A stretch of DNA of 64,000 nt from Pedobacter segetis (GCF_016623585.1 NZ_JAEHFY010000010.1:62001-126000), one strand, 5' to 3'. Shown: positions 51,196-60,944, counted from the stretch's first letter. A program made the numbers and translations. The notes: generated by a model from the sequence alone, not told the origin.

Positions 51196-51966
51196 ATGTT
51201 TGTAGATTATCAACTAAAAAATAGAGTAGCAAATATAGTTATCAATAGGCCCGATAAGAGAAATGCTTTAAACGCAGAATTGGTTGCCCAACTTACACAA
51301 GCTTTTGAAAAAGCAGAACAAGATGAAAACGTAAAAGTTATTGTTTTAAAAGCCATGGGCGATGTTTTTAGTGCTGGCGCAGATTTAGATTATCTTAAAA
51401 AACTACAATCTAATTCTTTTGATGAAAACTTAAAAGACTCTAACCAATTGAGAAAACTATTCCAATTGATATATGAACAACCAAAAATAGTGATCGCCCA
51501 AGTACAAGGGCATGCTATAGCTGGCGGTTGTGGTTTAGCATCAGTTTGCGATTTTATATTTAGCATACCCGAGGCAAAATTTGGTTATACGGAAGTTAAA
51601 ATTGGTTTTATCCCAGCAATTGTTGCCGTTTTCTTGTTAAGAAAAATTGGGGAAGGCTTAACAAAAGAGCTTGTTTTTAGTGGCGATTTAATAGATGCGG
51701 AAAGGGCAAAACAAATAAACCTGATCAATTTTATTTGCCCAAACAATGAGATTGAAAACGAAGTTGTGAAATTTGCAGAAAAGCTTTGTGTCTCCACATC
51801 TGCCCAATCAATAGCGTTAACCAAACAACTGCTAAATAAAGTGCAAGATCAACCATTAGATGAGGCTTTGGATTTTGCCGCAGAAATGAACGCACACGCC
51901 CGATCTACAAACGACTGCAAAAACGGAATACAAGCATTTTTGGATAAGAAGAAAATAATTTGGTAA
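51196..51966 (+). CDS. Enoyl-CoA hydratase/isomerase-family protein
   Basis: A 256-residue crotonase-fold enzyme with the two oxyanion-hole segments KAMGDVFSAGADLDYL and GHAIAGGCGLASVCDF, and YTEVKIGFIPAIVAVFLL. The Glu at position of the first catalytic residue is not clear (CGLASVCDF has no acidic residue), while the second Glu/neighbour lies in TEVKIG. It resembles methylglutaconyl-CoA hydratase-like proteins. The gene follows comEC by six bases and may be co-transcribed, with no evident functional link. Confidence 0.9.
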   Translation: MFVDYQLKNRVANIVINRPDKRNALNAELVAQLTQAFEKAEQDENVKVIVLKAMGDVFSAGADLDYLKKLQSNSFDENLKDSNQLRKLFQLIYEQPKIVIAQVQGHAIAGGCGLASVCDFIFSIPEAKFGYTEVKIGFIPAIVAVFLLRKIGEGLTKELVFSGDLIDAERAKQINLINFICPNNEIENEVVKFAEKLCVSTSAQSIALTKQLLNKVQDQPLDEALDFAAEMNAHARSTNDCKNGIQAFLDKKKIIW

Positions 51967-52034
51967 TTCATTTTTTAATGTAACTTTATTTATAAAATCT
52001 CATCTAACAATAAAAATTTAAAACTAAAAAGAAC

Positions 52035-52715
52035 ATGTTCAAAAACATTAAAACAGGTCTGATAGCATTTATTTGTTTAGGATCTACCATTGCAGCTCAT
52101 GCACAAAAAGTAATAAAAGAGGGTACGGCAACTTATGCTGTTGAGTATGATTTACCCGCCGCACAGCAATCTATGGCATCAATGCTACCATCAGAGTTTA
52201 AAGTGCAGTTTAAAGGAGATTACAGCAAATTTAAAATGGATATGGGAATGTATGCTACAGAAGTTGTTTTTAACAATGCTACAAAAGAAAGCTTAAGTCT
52301 TACTGATGTGCCTATGCAAAACAAAAAAATTGCAGTTAAAATGACCAAAGAGCAAACAGATAAAATGCAAGAATTACAATCTGGCGAAAAAGATATTGAG
52401 GTAACGCCAACAACCGAAACCAAAAAAATTGGAGGCTACAATTGCACCAAATATATCTTAAAGGATAAAATCTCTGGAGAAGATGCAGAGGTTTGGGCAA
52501 CAACGGATATCAGCATACCAGCAAACTCTTTAACTGCAAACATTAAAAATGTAAAAGGTGTGCCAGTAGAGTTTAGTTCTAATGCCAGAGGGATTAAATC
52601 TAAAATGACCTTGAAAAGCATTTCTGAAGAACCAGTAGAAGATATAAAGATGGAAATACCAACAGGTTATGAAACAATGACTTTTGAGGACGTTATGAAA
52701 CAAATGGGCGGTTAA
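52035..52715 (+). CDS. Secreted DUF4412-like protein
   Basis: A 226-residue secreted protein (signal peptide ICLGSTIAAHAQ). It is beta-rich with KVIKEGTATYAVEYDLPA, KKIGGYNCTKYILKD and DAEVWATTDISIPAN, the last typical of DUF4412/GLPGLI-like proteins that contain an outer-membrane or periplasmic lipocalin-like fold. No catalytic motif is seen. Transcribed alone in the plus direction ahead of the LTA-synthase-like gene. Confidence 0.8.
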   Translation: MFKNIKTGLIAFICLGSTIAAHAQKVIKEGTATYAVEYDLPAAQQSMASMLPSEFKVQFKGDYSKFKMDMGMYATEVVFNNATKESLSLTDVPMQNKKIAVKMTKEQTDKMQELQSGEKDIEVTPTTETKKIGGYNCTKYILKDKISGEDAEVWATTDISIPANSLTANIKNVKGVPVEFSSNARGIKSKMTLKSISEEPVEDIKMEIPTGYETMTFEDVMKQMGG

Positions 52716-52774
52716 TATTAAGTAAATTTATTGTTAAGGCTTTTGAGCTTTGGTGTAAATACCTAATTTGCGCC

Positions 52775-54646
52775 ATGCTTAAGAGCCTTTCTTTTTTTCT
52801 TAAATATTTTGTTTGCTGGTGTATCTTCTTCTTTCTTAGCAGGCTGTTTTTTGAAATAGCATTTTATCAAAACCTTTCCCGCATTAAATTATCAGAAATT
52901 TTACCCTCTTTTTTTTACGGTTTACACATGGATGCCTCTATGGCAGGTTATATATGTGCCTTGCCTTTTTTGCTTTTTGGGATAAGCTTTTTTATACTTA
53001 ACGCCAATGCCTTTTTAAAACCCATAAAAATATACACTTTGGTTTTATTGGCGATAAGTTCTATAATCTCTATTGCAGATATAAACATTTACAGAGAATG
53101 GGGCACAAAACTAAATTACAGGGCTTTAGAATTTCTTTTTTCATCGCCATCAGAAGCATTGGCTTCTACTGCATCTTCACCCATATTATTGAGCATAATT
53201 GCAGCAGTTATTTTACTTTTTTTGGGTGTTTTATTGTTTTGGAAGTTTGTTTTTAAAACACATTATCACCAAAAGAAACAAAACCCTTTACTAATCAGCA
53301 CCCCTATTTACCTTTTTGTTTTAGCACTTACTTTCTTAGCCATAAGAGGCGGAGTTAGCGTTGCGCCAATGAATACCAGCAAAGCTTATTATAGCCAACA
53401 CCAAATCTTAAATTTTGCAGCAATAAATACCAATTGGTTTTTAATGTCTAATTTAATAGATCATCAAAAAACCAATGAGAACCCATATATCTATTATCCC
53501 CAAGATAAACTAGAAGATAAAATAGATAGTATTTACATTACCGATGACACCCTAAAAAAAGAAATATTTGCCATAGATAAACCAAATATCGTTTTTATAA
53601 TAATGGAAAGCTTTACAGCCGATATTGTAAAAGAGTTGGGCGGCGAAACCGATGTAACACCAAAATTTAGCGAACTTATTAAAGAAGGCTTGTTCTTTAA
53701 CCATATTTATGCAGCATCAGATCGTACGGATAAGGGCATTGTGGCGGTTATTAGTGGCTTCCCCGCACAAGCTACCCGTTCTATCATTAAAGAGAACGAC
53801 AAACAAATAAAATTACCATCTATAGCAGATCAGCTGGCTAAAAATAATTATCAAACATCTTTTTTTTATGGGGGCGATACCGATTTCTCTAATTTTAGAT
53901 CTTATATTCTAAGTAACCAATTTCAAAGATTGATCGATAAGAGGAACTTTAAAAAAGAAGAGTTGAAATCTAATTGGGGAGCTTATGATAATGTTACCTT
54001 AGGCAAACAGATCAAATACCTCAATAGCATTAGGCAACCTTTTTTTTCTACCTTATTAACTTTAACCAACCACGAACCGTTTCAATTGCCAGTTAAGGGT
54101 AAATTTGGAGATAACTCTGTTGAAAATAAATTTAGAAGCACCAGTTACTATGTAGATCAGGCTTTGTACCAATACATCCAAACCGCAAAAAAACAAAAAT
54201 GGTATGCAAACACTATATTTGTGATCACGGCAGATCATGGGCATAGGTTGCCAAAAAATATCAATAATGTTTATGACCCAAAGAAATACCACATTCCTCT
54301 TTTAATTTTAGGTGGAGCATTAAAACCAAAATTTAAAGGGAAACAGATCCATAAATACGGCAGCCAGGTTGATATTGTTGCAACCGTTCTAAACCAATTA
54401 AATTTACCAGATACTGCCTTTAAGTACAGCAAGAATTTATTGAACCCTAAATTAAAAGGATTTGCATTTTTTAATTGGGATAATGGCTTTGGATATATTG
54501 ATAGAAATATGGCAATAAGCTATGATCCTGTTAGTGAGCGTACTATTTTTAGTCAACAAAAAACTGATAAGGAAGTTTCTAAAGCAACATTATCTAAAGC
54601 AAAAGCAATGATGCAAAGTGTTTACAATGATTATCTTAAATATTAA
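52775..54646 (+). CDS. LTA-synthase-like membrane sulfatase-fold enzyme
   Basis: A 623-residue protein with about five N-terminal membrane helices (to about 195) and a large periplasmic sulfatase/phosphatase-fold domain. The metal Glu is in IVFIIMESFTAD (residue 278), the catalytic Thr in ASDRTDKGIVAV (Thr318), and the metal His/Asp pair in FVITADHGHRL. These match phosphoglycerol or phosphoethanolamine transferases of the LTA-synthase superfamily. As a Gram-negative without lipoteichoic acid, the substrate here is open; lipid A or capsule modification is possible. It is followed after three bases by a barrel-like gene. Confidence 0.88.
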   Translation: MLKSLSFFLKYFVCWCIFFFLSRLFFEIAFYQNLSRIKLSEILPSFFYGLHMDASMAGYICALPFLLFGISFFILNANAFLKPIKIYTLVLLAISSIISIADINIYREWGTKLNYRALEFLFSSPSEALASTASSPILLSIIAAVILLFLGVLLFWKFVFKTHYHQKKQNPLLISTPIYLFVLALTFLAIRGGVSVAPMNTSKAYYSQHQILNFAAINTNWFLMSNLIDHQKTNENPYIYYPQDKLEDKIDSIYITDDTLKKEIFAIDKPNIVFIIMESFTADIVKELGGETDVTPKFSELIKEGLFFNHIYAASDRTDKGIVAVISGFPAQATRSIIKENDKQIKLPSIADQLAKNNYQTSFFYGGDTDFSNFRSYILSNQFQRLIDKRNFKKEELKSNWGAYDNVTLGKQIKYLNSIRQPFFSTLLTLTNHEPFQLPVKGKFGDNSVENKFRSTSYYVDQALYQYIQTAKKQKWYANTIFVITADHGHRLPKNINNVYDPKKYHIPLLILGGALKPKFKGKQIHKYGSQVDIVATVLNQLNLPDTAFKYSKNLLNPKLKGFAFFNWDNGFGYIDRNMAISYDPVSERTIFSQQKTDKEVSKATLSKAKAMMQSVYNDYLKY

Positions 54647-54649
54647 CAA

Positions 54650-55234
54650 ATGAAATTTATTACCTCGTTCTTTTTGTCGGTTTGTTTTCTTATCCCAAAT
54701 TCAAAAGCTTTTAATAAAAATCCTATTGCAGATAGTTGTAAAAACCAAGTTACCATCATCGCAGAATATCAAAGATTAAGAAGCACACATTCTACAGTTT
54801 TTCAGGGTTTTAACTTAATATTTACCAAGCAGATCAATTTAAAAAACTCTTTAGGTTTAGGCCTTGAGTATAGTAACGCCCCATTTCATGGTGATAATGG
54901 TTATAATCTTTACGACCTAAAATTTTTACCTGTTTTTGTAGATTTTAGACACAATTTTTTAACCTATAAAATACTAACTCCTTTTTTTATTACAGATTTA
55001 GGTTACACTTTTATTGGGTATGATAGGGAAAAGGAAGGTTTTCCGTTAACAAAAACCAGAATTAAGGAAGGCGGTATTTATTTAAACGGGGCTATTGGAC
55101 TAAAATGCAAAATTTTGAAACGCTTTTATCCCAACGTTAGTTTTGGGTTTAAGGGTTTCCATAACTCTTTCAATAATTTAGATATTGATCCTCACGGATT
55201 AGTTTTTAGGACCGGGATAGCCATAGTAATTTAA
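54650..55234 (+). CDS. Small secreted beta-barrel-like protein of unknown function
   Basis: A 194-residue protein with a signal peptide (FFLSVCFLIPNSKAF). The mature chain alternates aromatic and polar residues (KNSLGLGLEYSNAPFHGD, LTPFFITDLGYTFIGYD, YLNGAIGLKCKIL, VFRTGIAIVI) as in an eight-strand outer-membrane barrel. I do not recognise the family. It follows the LTA-synthase-like gene by three bases, so is co-transcribed, and its end overlaps the convergent lipoprotein gene by four bases. Confidence 0.72.
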   Translation: MKFITSFFLSVCFLIPNSKAFNKNPIADSCKNQVTIIAEYQRLRSTHSTVFQGFNLIFTKQINLKNSLGLGLEYSNAPFHGDNGYNLYDLKFLPVFVDFRHNFLTYKILTPFFITDLGYTFIGYDREKEGFPLTKTRIKEGGIYLNGAIGLKCKILKRFYPNVSFGFKGFHNSFNNLDIDPHGLVFRTGIAIVI

Positions 55235-55845
55235 TTCTTTATCTCATTAAGATCAAAACGGTTTCCCTTTAAAAAATATCTGATGGTCTTTTTCTCGATT
55301 ATCTTTTTGGATTCTTTATCATCGGGATCAAATAAGTTAAACTCCCTATACAGTTTTCCTTCTTTTACATAAAACTTATCTTTTCCACGATATTGCTTTT
55401 TGGTTTTAGTGCTTAAACTTGGGAAATCTATCTCATTCGCTTCCTTTCCTTTAAACTCATAACAAATAACTTTTGCAGATTGATACTGATCATTTGCGGT
55501 GTAGTAAATCAAAACTTCAGGGTTACCATCATCGTCCATATCTGTATTAAAAACTTCTTTTAGTTTACCATCAATGTTATTAGTAGAGGCTACCGAGAAA
55601 TCATTTTTTATGGAGTCTGACCTTAAAACCAGCAAAGAAGAAGTAGAATCTGCGCCTCTTCCCCAACTGTAAATATCAAAAATCAACTCGGGGCCAACCT
55701 CTATCTTTTCATGATGTTTAAAGGGTGCTGGCAATACCATCTCTTTTTTGGGTATTACTTTTAACTTTTCTTGCTGTTTATTTCCACAAGAAGAAAAAAG
55801 TATCAACACTAAACTAGAGCAAAGAAAACTATTTAACAATTTCAT
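55231..55845 (-). CDS. Lipoprotein, possibly lysozyme-inhibitor-like
   Basis: A 204-residue lipoprotein (LVLILFSSCGNKQQ; Cys20). The central part FNTDMDDDGNPEVLIYYTAND has the calcium-binding-like Asp loop and strand pattern that I associate with PliI-type inhibitors of invertebrate-type lysozymes, but the similarity is weak and an FG-GAP/VCBS-like repeat is an alternative. It sits six bases downstream of the GH20 gene, so they share a transcript. Confidence 0.6.
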   Translation of the reverse strand: MKLLNSFLCSSLVLILFSSCGNKQQEKLKVIPKKEMVLPAPFKHHEKIEVGPELIFDIYSWGRGADSTSSLLVLRSDSIKNDFSVASTNNIDGKLKEVFNTDMDDDGNPEVLIYYTANDQYQSAKVICYEFKGKEANEIDFPSLSTKTKKQYRGKDKFYVKEGKLYREFNLFDPDDKESKKIIEKKTIRYFLKGNRFDLNEIKN

Positions 55846-55851
55846 TTATAA

Positions 55852-58167
55852 TTAATTATAAAGCATTACCGATGGGATTTCAATCTTTTTACCATCAGTT
55901 CCCTTTACAGAAACCTGTAAAGTAGAACCTGGCCCATCATCAAAATATAAAACCTTTATTTTATGCAAACCCGCTTGCAAAACCACTCCTGCAGAACGCT
56001 CAAACCTAGCGTGTTTACCATCGTTATCAATGATCAATTCATCATCTATATACAAACGGCTACCGTCATCGCTGTAAAGTGAAAACTCAAAATCAGCATT
56101 CTCATTTATGTTGATGTATCCGGTAAAAACGATCCCATATTCTCTTGCTTTTCCGCTCACTTTGTTAAAAGATATTTGACTGGCCAAACCCTTCTTTATT
56201 GCCAAATTGGTATCAATTTCTAAAGTGCTTTTAAATTTACCGGGTACATAATAGTATTTTAACGCTCCCTGATTTTTATTATTTCCCGTGGTATCTGCTT
56301 TTAGCGTATCCCTATTAAATAATAAGGTAGTGGTTACCGCACTTCTTTTGCCCGATGGGGTAATTACCCTTGCTTTAACGGGGCGCATCTCTCTGCTTGG
56401 TACATTAACGGTAAAAGGCCCGGTGTACAAAGTAGTGGTTTCATTAGGCTCATAACCATCAATGGTATAATAAATTTTTGCGCCATTTACAGAGGGTTTA
56501 AAATTGAAGGTATAAGCATTACCCGCAACATTTATAGATGTGTCTTTTGCCCCTATCACTTCTGGCACACGGTAAAAAGTTTGCGTTTTATCTAACAAGG
56601 CCAAATGCCGAGGGACCCTAATCTCATTAAAATTTTTAAAGTCTTTTTTATCCAAGTTAGTCCATGCTATTTCAGAAACGGCCATTAACCTTGGTAATAG
56701 CATATATTCTATTTTATTGGTTGTTGTAAGGTATTCTGTCCACATGTTGGCCTGTACGCCCAAAATGTATTGTTGCTGGTTTATGGGCAAATCTTCTGGC
56801 GTTGGATCGTAAGCATATATTTTAGCGATCCTTCCATCACCGCCAATGCCTACGGGTTCTTGATCAGACCTGCCCTGTGTGTGATCTAAATATAATCCTG
56901 CGGTACTGGGTGTCATAATTACTTGATGATTTTGCTTTGCTGCGGTAATGCCTCCAGAAACTCCCCTCCAGCTCATAACAGTTGCATTTGGAGCTAATCC
57001 GCCATCTAAAATCTCGTCCCAACCAATAATTGATCTTCCTTTTTTATTTACAAATTTTTCTATGCGATGGATAAAATAAGATTGCAAACCATCTTCATTT
57101 TTCAGATGCTCTTTTTTAATTCTCCTTTGGCAATATGGGCAGGTTTTCCAAACCGTTTTTGGGGCCTCGTCTCCACCAATATGGATATATTTTGAAGGGA
57201 ATAAATCCATCACTTCTGTTAAAACATCTTCCATAAAATCGAAAGTATGGTCTTTGCCGGCACAAAAAATTTCTGGGAAAACGCCCCATTTCTCTGCCAC
57301 TTTGTAAGGCCCTGGATCATCTCCGCAACCTAATTCTGGATATGCAGCCAGCGCAGCCAGCGCATGGCCTGGCATTTCTATCTCTGGGATAACGGTAATG
57401 TACTTTGTTTGCGCATAAGCCACCACTTCTTTGATCTCTTCTTGTGTGTAATAACCACCGTACTTATTCCCATCAAACCATTGCGGCATCCTATCGTGAT
57501 AATTACCTATTAAAGTTTGATCACGATAAGCACCAACAGAAGTTAATTTAGGGTATTTTTTTATATCTATACGCCATCCTTGATCATCTGTTAAATGCCA
57601 ATGGAAGGTATTAAGCTTGTAGGCGGCCATTAAATCTATGTATTTTTTGATAAAATCGACAGGGAAAAAATGCCTGCAAACATCTAAATGCAAACCACGG
57701 TAAGCATATCTTGGTTTATCTTGAATATTGCACTGTGGTATTTGATGATTTTCTAGATTATTGAGATACAACTGGGTTAGCGTTTGCATGGCATAAAACA
57801 CTCCTCTCCCGCTTCCTTTTATTAGAATATTTTTGCTATCGATATTTAAAGTATAAGCCTCTGAATTGGTATCTTGGCTTTGCGCCGAGTTAAACGAAAT
57901 GATACTTTCTGGTGCTTGGATAAAATTTTTGGCCAACACCAGATCAATTCCTTGCTTATCCTTTACCAAGGTTTTAAAAAGCTCTGCCGTTTTTCTATCG
58001 TCATCGGTCTCATACTGCAAGGCCGTTTTTTCTGTGAGCATAAAATAACCCGATTTAATCAAAATGTTTTGTGGGGCCGGGATAATTCCCAAATTTGGGT
58101 CGGTTTGGGCAAAGGTTAAAGTGCTAACAAGCGTTAATAAAACGCTAAATAAGTATTTTAAATTCAT
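55852..58167 (-). CDS. GH20 beta-N-acetylhexosaminidase with PA14-like end
   Basis: A 771-residue secreted enzyme (signal LVSTLTFAQ). It has an N-terminal GH20b domain (about 20-150), the GH20 TIM barrel with the catalytic Asp-Glu pair in IHIGGDEAPKTVW and the loop LHLDVCRHFFPVDF. C-terminal modules are a Fn3-like chitobiase domain (YYTIDGYEPNET) and a PA14-like domain (LYSDDGSRLYIDDELIID). It removes terminal N-acetylhexosamine from chitin or peptidoglycan fragments. ATG 58167 gives a proper signal peptide; an ATG at 58320 is too far upstream. It is paired with the lipoprotein at 55231. Confidence 0.93.
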   Translation of the reverse strand: MNLKYLFSVLLTLVSTLTFAQTDPNLGIIPAPQNILIKSGYFMLTEKTALQYETDDDRKTAELFKTLVKDKQGIDLVLAKNFIQAPESIISFNSAQSQDTNSEAYTLNIDSKNILIKGSGRGVFYAMQTLTQLYLNNLENHQIPQCNIQDKPRYAYRGLHLDVCRHFFPVDFIKKYIDLMAAYKLNTFHWHLTDDQGWRIDIKKYPKLTSVGAYRDQTLIGNYHDRMPQWFDGNKYGGYYTQEEIKEVVAYAQTKYITVIPEIEMPGHALAALAAYPELGCGDDPGPYKVAEKWGVFPEIFCAGKDHTFDFMEDVLTEVMDLFPSKYIHIGGDEAPKTVWKTCPYCQRRIKKEHLKNEDGLQSYFIHRIEKFVNKKGRSIIGWDEILDGGLAPNATVMSWRGVSGGITAAKQNHQVIMTPSTAGLYLDHTQGRSDQEPVGIGGDGRIAKIYAYDPTPEDLPINQQQYILGVQANMWTEYLTTTNKIEYMLLPRLMAVSEIAWTNLDKKDFKNFNEIRVPRHLALLDKTQTFYRVPEVIGAKDTSINVAGNAYTFNFKPSVNGAKIYYTIDGYEPNETTTLYTGPFTVNVPSREMRPVKARVITPSGKRSAVTTTLLFNRDTLKADTTGNNKNQGALKYYYVPGKFKSTLEIDTNLAIKKGLASQISFNKVSGKAREYGIVFTGYININENADFEFSLYSDDGSRLYIDDELIIDNDGKHARFERSAGVVLQAGLHKIKVLYFDDGPGSTLQVSVKGTDGKKIEIPSVMLYN

Positions 58168-58518
58168 GGTTTTGAGCGTGAATTGCGATATGCAAGAATA
58201 TTGGAAAATTAAGAAAATATTTTGGAAATGAGATTTCCATGGTTTGATAGATGAGAAAAAACGATGTTTTTCTTTGGTTGATGTTATAGCAATAATTGCT
58301 GAAAATATAAATTCTATCAACTATTTGGAAGTTAATATCAAAATAAAAAAAATGAGGAAGTGGGTTGGTTAAAAACTTTAACTAACGGATAATAATTGAA
58401 AACGATGGAAAGAGATTTTTAAAATCAACATTTATTGAGTGTTAGAATATCCTGTTGGATTCTAACACTCAATTATAATAAATAATTGATTTAGTACTAT
58501 CTAATAAAAATTATTGGC
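58168..58518. other. 351-base spacer with a 14-bp hairpin
   Basis: Non-coding spacer upstream of the GH20 gene and downstream of the DUF2807 gene, both on the minus strand. Apart from the hairpin at 58435-58472 I see no coding frame or RNA gene. The GH20 promoter must lie here but no good consensus is found. Confidence 0.5.
58435..58472 (-). terminator. 14-bp hairpin after the DUF2807 gene
   Basis: TTGAGTGTTAGAAT and ATTCTAACACTCAA are perfect inverted 14-mers with a 10-base loop. It lies 46 bases past the DUF2807 stop on the minus strand. No T run follows, so termination is inferred only from stem strength and position. Confidence 0.5.
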
Positions 58519-59238
58519 TTAAAGTTTAACAACCTCGCCAGAGCCCACTTTATTAACAGATAATTTCGGGTTTCCTTTATAGTTTACAGAACCAGAGCCC
58601 AATAAAGTGGCATTTAACTCTTCTTTAGAAGTAATGGAAACGTTTCCAGAACCGGCAATTTGCATTTTACTTTTTTCGCTGATTAAATCTGTGGCATTTA
58701 CGTTGCCCGAACCAGAAATTGAAATATTTACCGCCCCAACCTCGCCGCTAAGGTTTATGGTGCCGGATCCACTTAGTGCAACACCAGCCGTTTGAGAATC
58801 TAAGCCGGCAGTAATTTTACCAGAACCACTTAATTGAACATCTGCACTGGCAGAAGAAAGTTTTCCATCTAAATTTATATTCCCAGAGCCAGAAAGAACC
58901 AAGCCATCTAATCTTTTTGCCGTGATATATATGGTAACCTTACCTATACCTACATTCCAATTATTAACGTCTCGCTTTAAGCGGATCCTTAATACCCCAT
59001 TTTGTACGATGGTTTCTACCCTATTTAGATCTTGTGCATCGCCTTCTAAAGAAATACTTTCTTTAGCCCCTATTTTAACCATGATATTAAAAGAACCGCT
59101 TAAAGAAATCGAATGGAAGTTTTTTACTTCCCGATCATCATCCTGATAAGTAAAACGAGAACGATCAATGATTTTTGCTTCTGAACTAGGTAGGTTAAGC
59201 GCTAAAACAGCACCTAAACAAATTGCATATAATTTCAT
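58519..59238 (-). CDS. DUF2807 (GIN-domain) secreted adhesin-like protein
   Basis: A 239-residue protein with a signal peptide (ICLGAVLALNLPSSEA). It begins with a strand-rich block (FHSISLSGSFNIMVKIGAKE) and continues with about six GSG-turn repeats (VLSGSGNINLD, VQLSGSGKITAG, VALSGSGTINLSG, ISISGSGNVNATD), a beta-helix with a repeat of roughly 19-20 residues. The DUF2807 or head-GIN family is common in Bacteroidota and is secreted or surface-anchored, with unknown function. Confidence 0.88.
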   Translation of the reverse strand: MKLYAICLGAVLALNLPSSEAKIIDRSRFTYQDDDREVKNFHSISLSGSFNIMVKIGAKESISLEGDAQDLNRVETIVQNGVLRIRLKRDVNNWNVGIGKVTIYITAKRLDGLVLSGSGNINLDGKLSSASADVQLSGSGKITAGLDSQTAGVALSGSGTINLSGEVGAVNISISGSGNVNATDLISEKSKMQIAGSGNVSITSKEELNATLLGSGSVNYKGNPKLSVNKVGSGEVVKL

Positions 59239-59291
59239 GAAAATAATATTTTTGGTTTTTTATAAGACGAACTACTTTAGAAAAAGTTGCA

Positions 59292-60944
59292 TCAGTTCTT
59301 CAGAATTTTTTGATTTATATAAAAATCCCTTGTTACTTTTAGATCATCAATGGCTTGTTGGGTGTTTAAAACTTTCCATTTATCTGTGGGATAAATAAAT
59401 CCCTTTTGTCCTTCCAATTTTACCGGCATATCAAAGCCTTTTACATCGGCCTGCCATTTATATTCTATTTTACCACCGTTCTGTTTAAATTCTAAAATTG
59501 GGATACTGGTATATCTTAAATATTGATCAAATATTTTGGTAAGGTTTAAACCCGATTTTTTATTGATATAGCCAACTACTTCTTTGGTATCTGTTGTTTT
59601 TTTGCCGAAATTATTGTTCAAACCCATTAAAATAGAACGCCATTTCTCATCATCATCGATTATTGTCCTGATGGTATGCAACATATTGCCACCTTTATAA
59701 TACATATCGCCACTACCTTCTTTATTTACGCCATAAGGTGCAATAATTGGCGCATCATTAACAATATTTTTTCTGGTACCTATCACATAATCTATCCCTG
59801 CTTTTTTACCATAAAAATACTCGGTAAACAAACTTTCGGCATAATTGGTAAAGCTTTCATGTATCCACATATCGGCAATATCTTTTGAAGTGATGTTATT
59901 TCCAAACCACTCATGCCCGCTCTCATGTACGATGATGAAATCCCATTTTAACCCCCAACCCGTACCCGATAAATCTCTGCCCAAGTAACCATTTTCATAT
60001 TTATTCCCATAGGCAATGGCACTTTGGTGTTCCATTCCCAAATGCGGGGTTTCTACCAATTTGTAACCATCCTTATAAAAAGGATAAGGGCCAAACCAAT
60101 GTTCAAATGCTTCTAACATTCTTTTTACATCTGTAAATTGGGTTTTAGCTTTTTCCAAGTTTTCTGGCAACACGTAATAATCAAGCGTTAGATTTCCTTT
60201 CAATCCTTTATAAATATCATTGAAATGGGCATAATTTGCCGCGTTAACGGCGATGTCGTAATTATTGATGGGGTTTACCACCTTCCAATCATATTTGGTA
60301 AAACCGTTTTTTAAATCGGTTTTACCTACCAAACGCCCGTTAGAAACATCCATTATATCATCAGGGACGCTGATGCTGATCAACGCACTATCTACTTCAT
60401 CTGCTTGTTGATCTTTGTTTGGCCACCAAATACTTGCGCCAACTCCCTGGCAGGCCGTAGCGATCCAATCTTTATCGCCATCATGTTTTGTAAAAACAAA
60501 ACCACCGTCCCAAGGTGCCCTTTTGGCTACGGTCGGTTTACCCGAGTAATAAACCTCAAAACTATCTCGCTCCCCTTTTAAAATTTCTTTTGGGAAGGTT
60601 AAAAAAACGGCATTAAATTCTCTTTTACCTTTTAATTCTTGATCATGATAGCTGATTTTATCTATGTTTAGGTTATCGAATAAATCAAATTGCAGGGTTT
60701 TAAAAGTTGTTGCGGCGGTAAACCTAAAAAGATTGCTGCCGCTGATGTACCTTTCTTTTGGGTCTATCTTAACATCTAAATGATAATAATTGATGTCATA
60801 ACAAGTACGATAAGGCGATTTGTTGCTACCCCTCAAACTATCAGCTCTAGTAAAAGTTGCCTTTTTCTCTAACAATTGGGCACAACTGTTTAATGAACTG
60901 GCAATTAAACCAATGAAGATAATGATGAGGATGATATTTTTCAT
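59292..60944 (-). CDS. M1-family metallo-aminopeptidase (lipoprotein)
   Basis: A 550-residue lipoprotein (IGLIASSLNSCAQ; Cys21). It has an N-terminal beta-saddle (RYISGSNLFRFTAATTFK) and a thermolysin-like domain with the zinc motif VHESGHEWFGN and the third ligand Glu in WIHESFTNYAE. It has no long C-terminal HEAT domain, so it belongs to the shorter M1 proteins of Bacteroidota. The usual GAMEN is replaced by LGMEHQS, which may change specificity from broad aminopeptidase. Its transcript is minus-strand and separate from the DUF2807 gene. Confidence 0.92.
   Translation of the reverse strand: MKNIILIIIFIGLIASSLNSCAQLLEKKATFTRADSLRGSNKSPYRTCYDINYYHLDVKIDPKERYISGSNLFRFTAATTFKTLQFDLFDNLNIDKISYHDQELKGKREFNAVFLTFPKEILKGERDSFEVYYSGKPTVAKRAPWDGGFVFTKHDGDKDWIATACQGVGASIWWPNKDQQADEVDSALISISVPDDIMDVSNGRLVGKTDLKNGFTKYDWKVVNPINNYDIAVNAANYAHFNDIYKGLKGNLTLDYYVLPENLEKAKTQFTDVKRMLEAFEHWFGPYPFYKDGYKLVETPHLGMEHQSAIAYGNKYENGYLGRDLSGTGWGLKWDFIIVHESGHEWFGNNITSKDIADMWIHESFTNYAESLFTEYFYGKKAGIDYVIGTRKNIVNDAPIIAPYGVNKEGSGDMYYKGGNMLHTIRTIIDDDEKWRSILMGLNNNFGKKTTDTKEVVGYINKKSGLNLTKIFDQYLRYTSIPILEFKQNGGKIEYKWQADVKGFDMPVKLEGQKGFIYPTDKWKVLNTQQAIDDLKVTRDFYINQKILKN

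Noticed and set aside
58168-58320. N-terminal extension of the GH20 protein
   Set aside because: The extra residues precede a complete signal peptide starting at 58167, so they would disrupt export.
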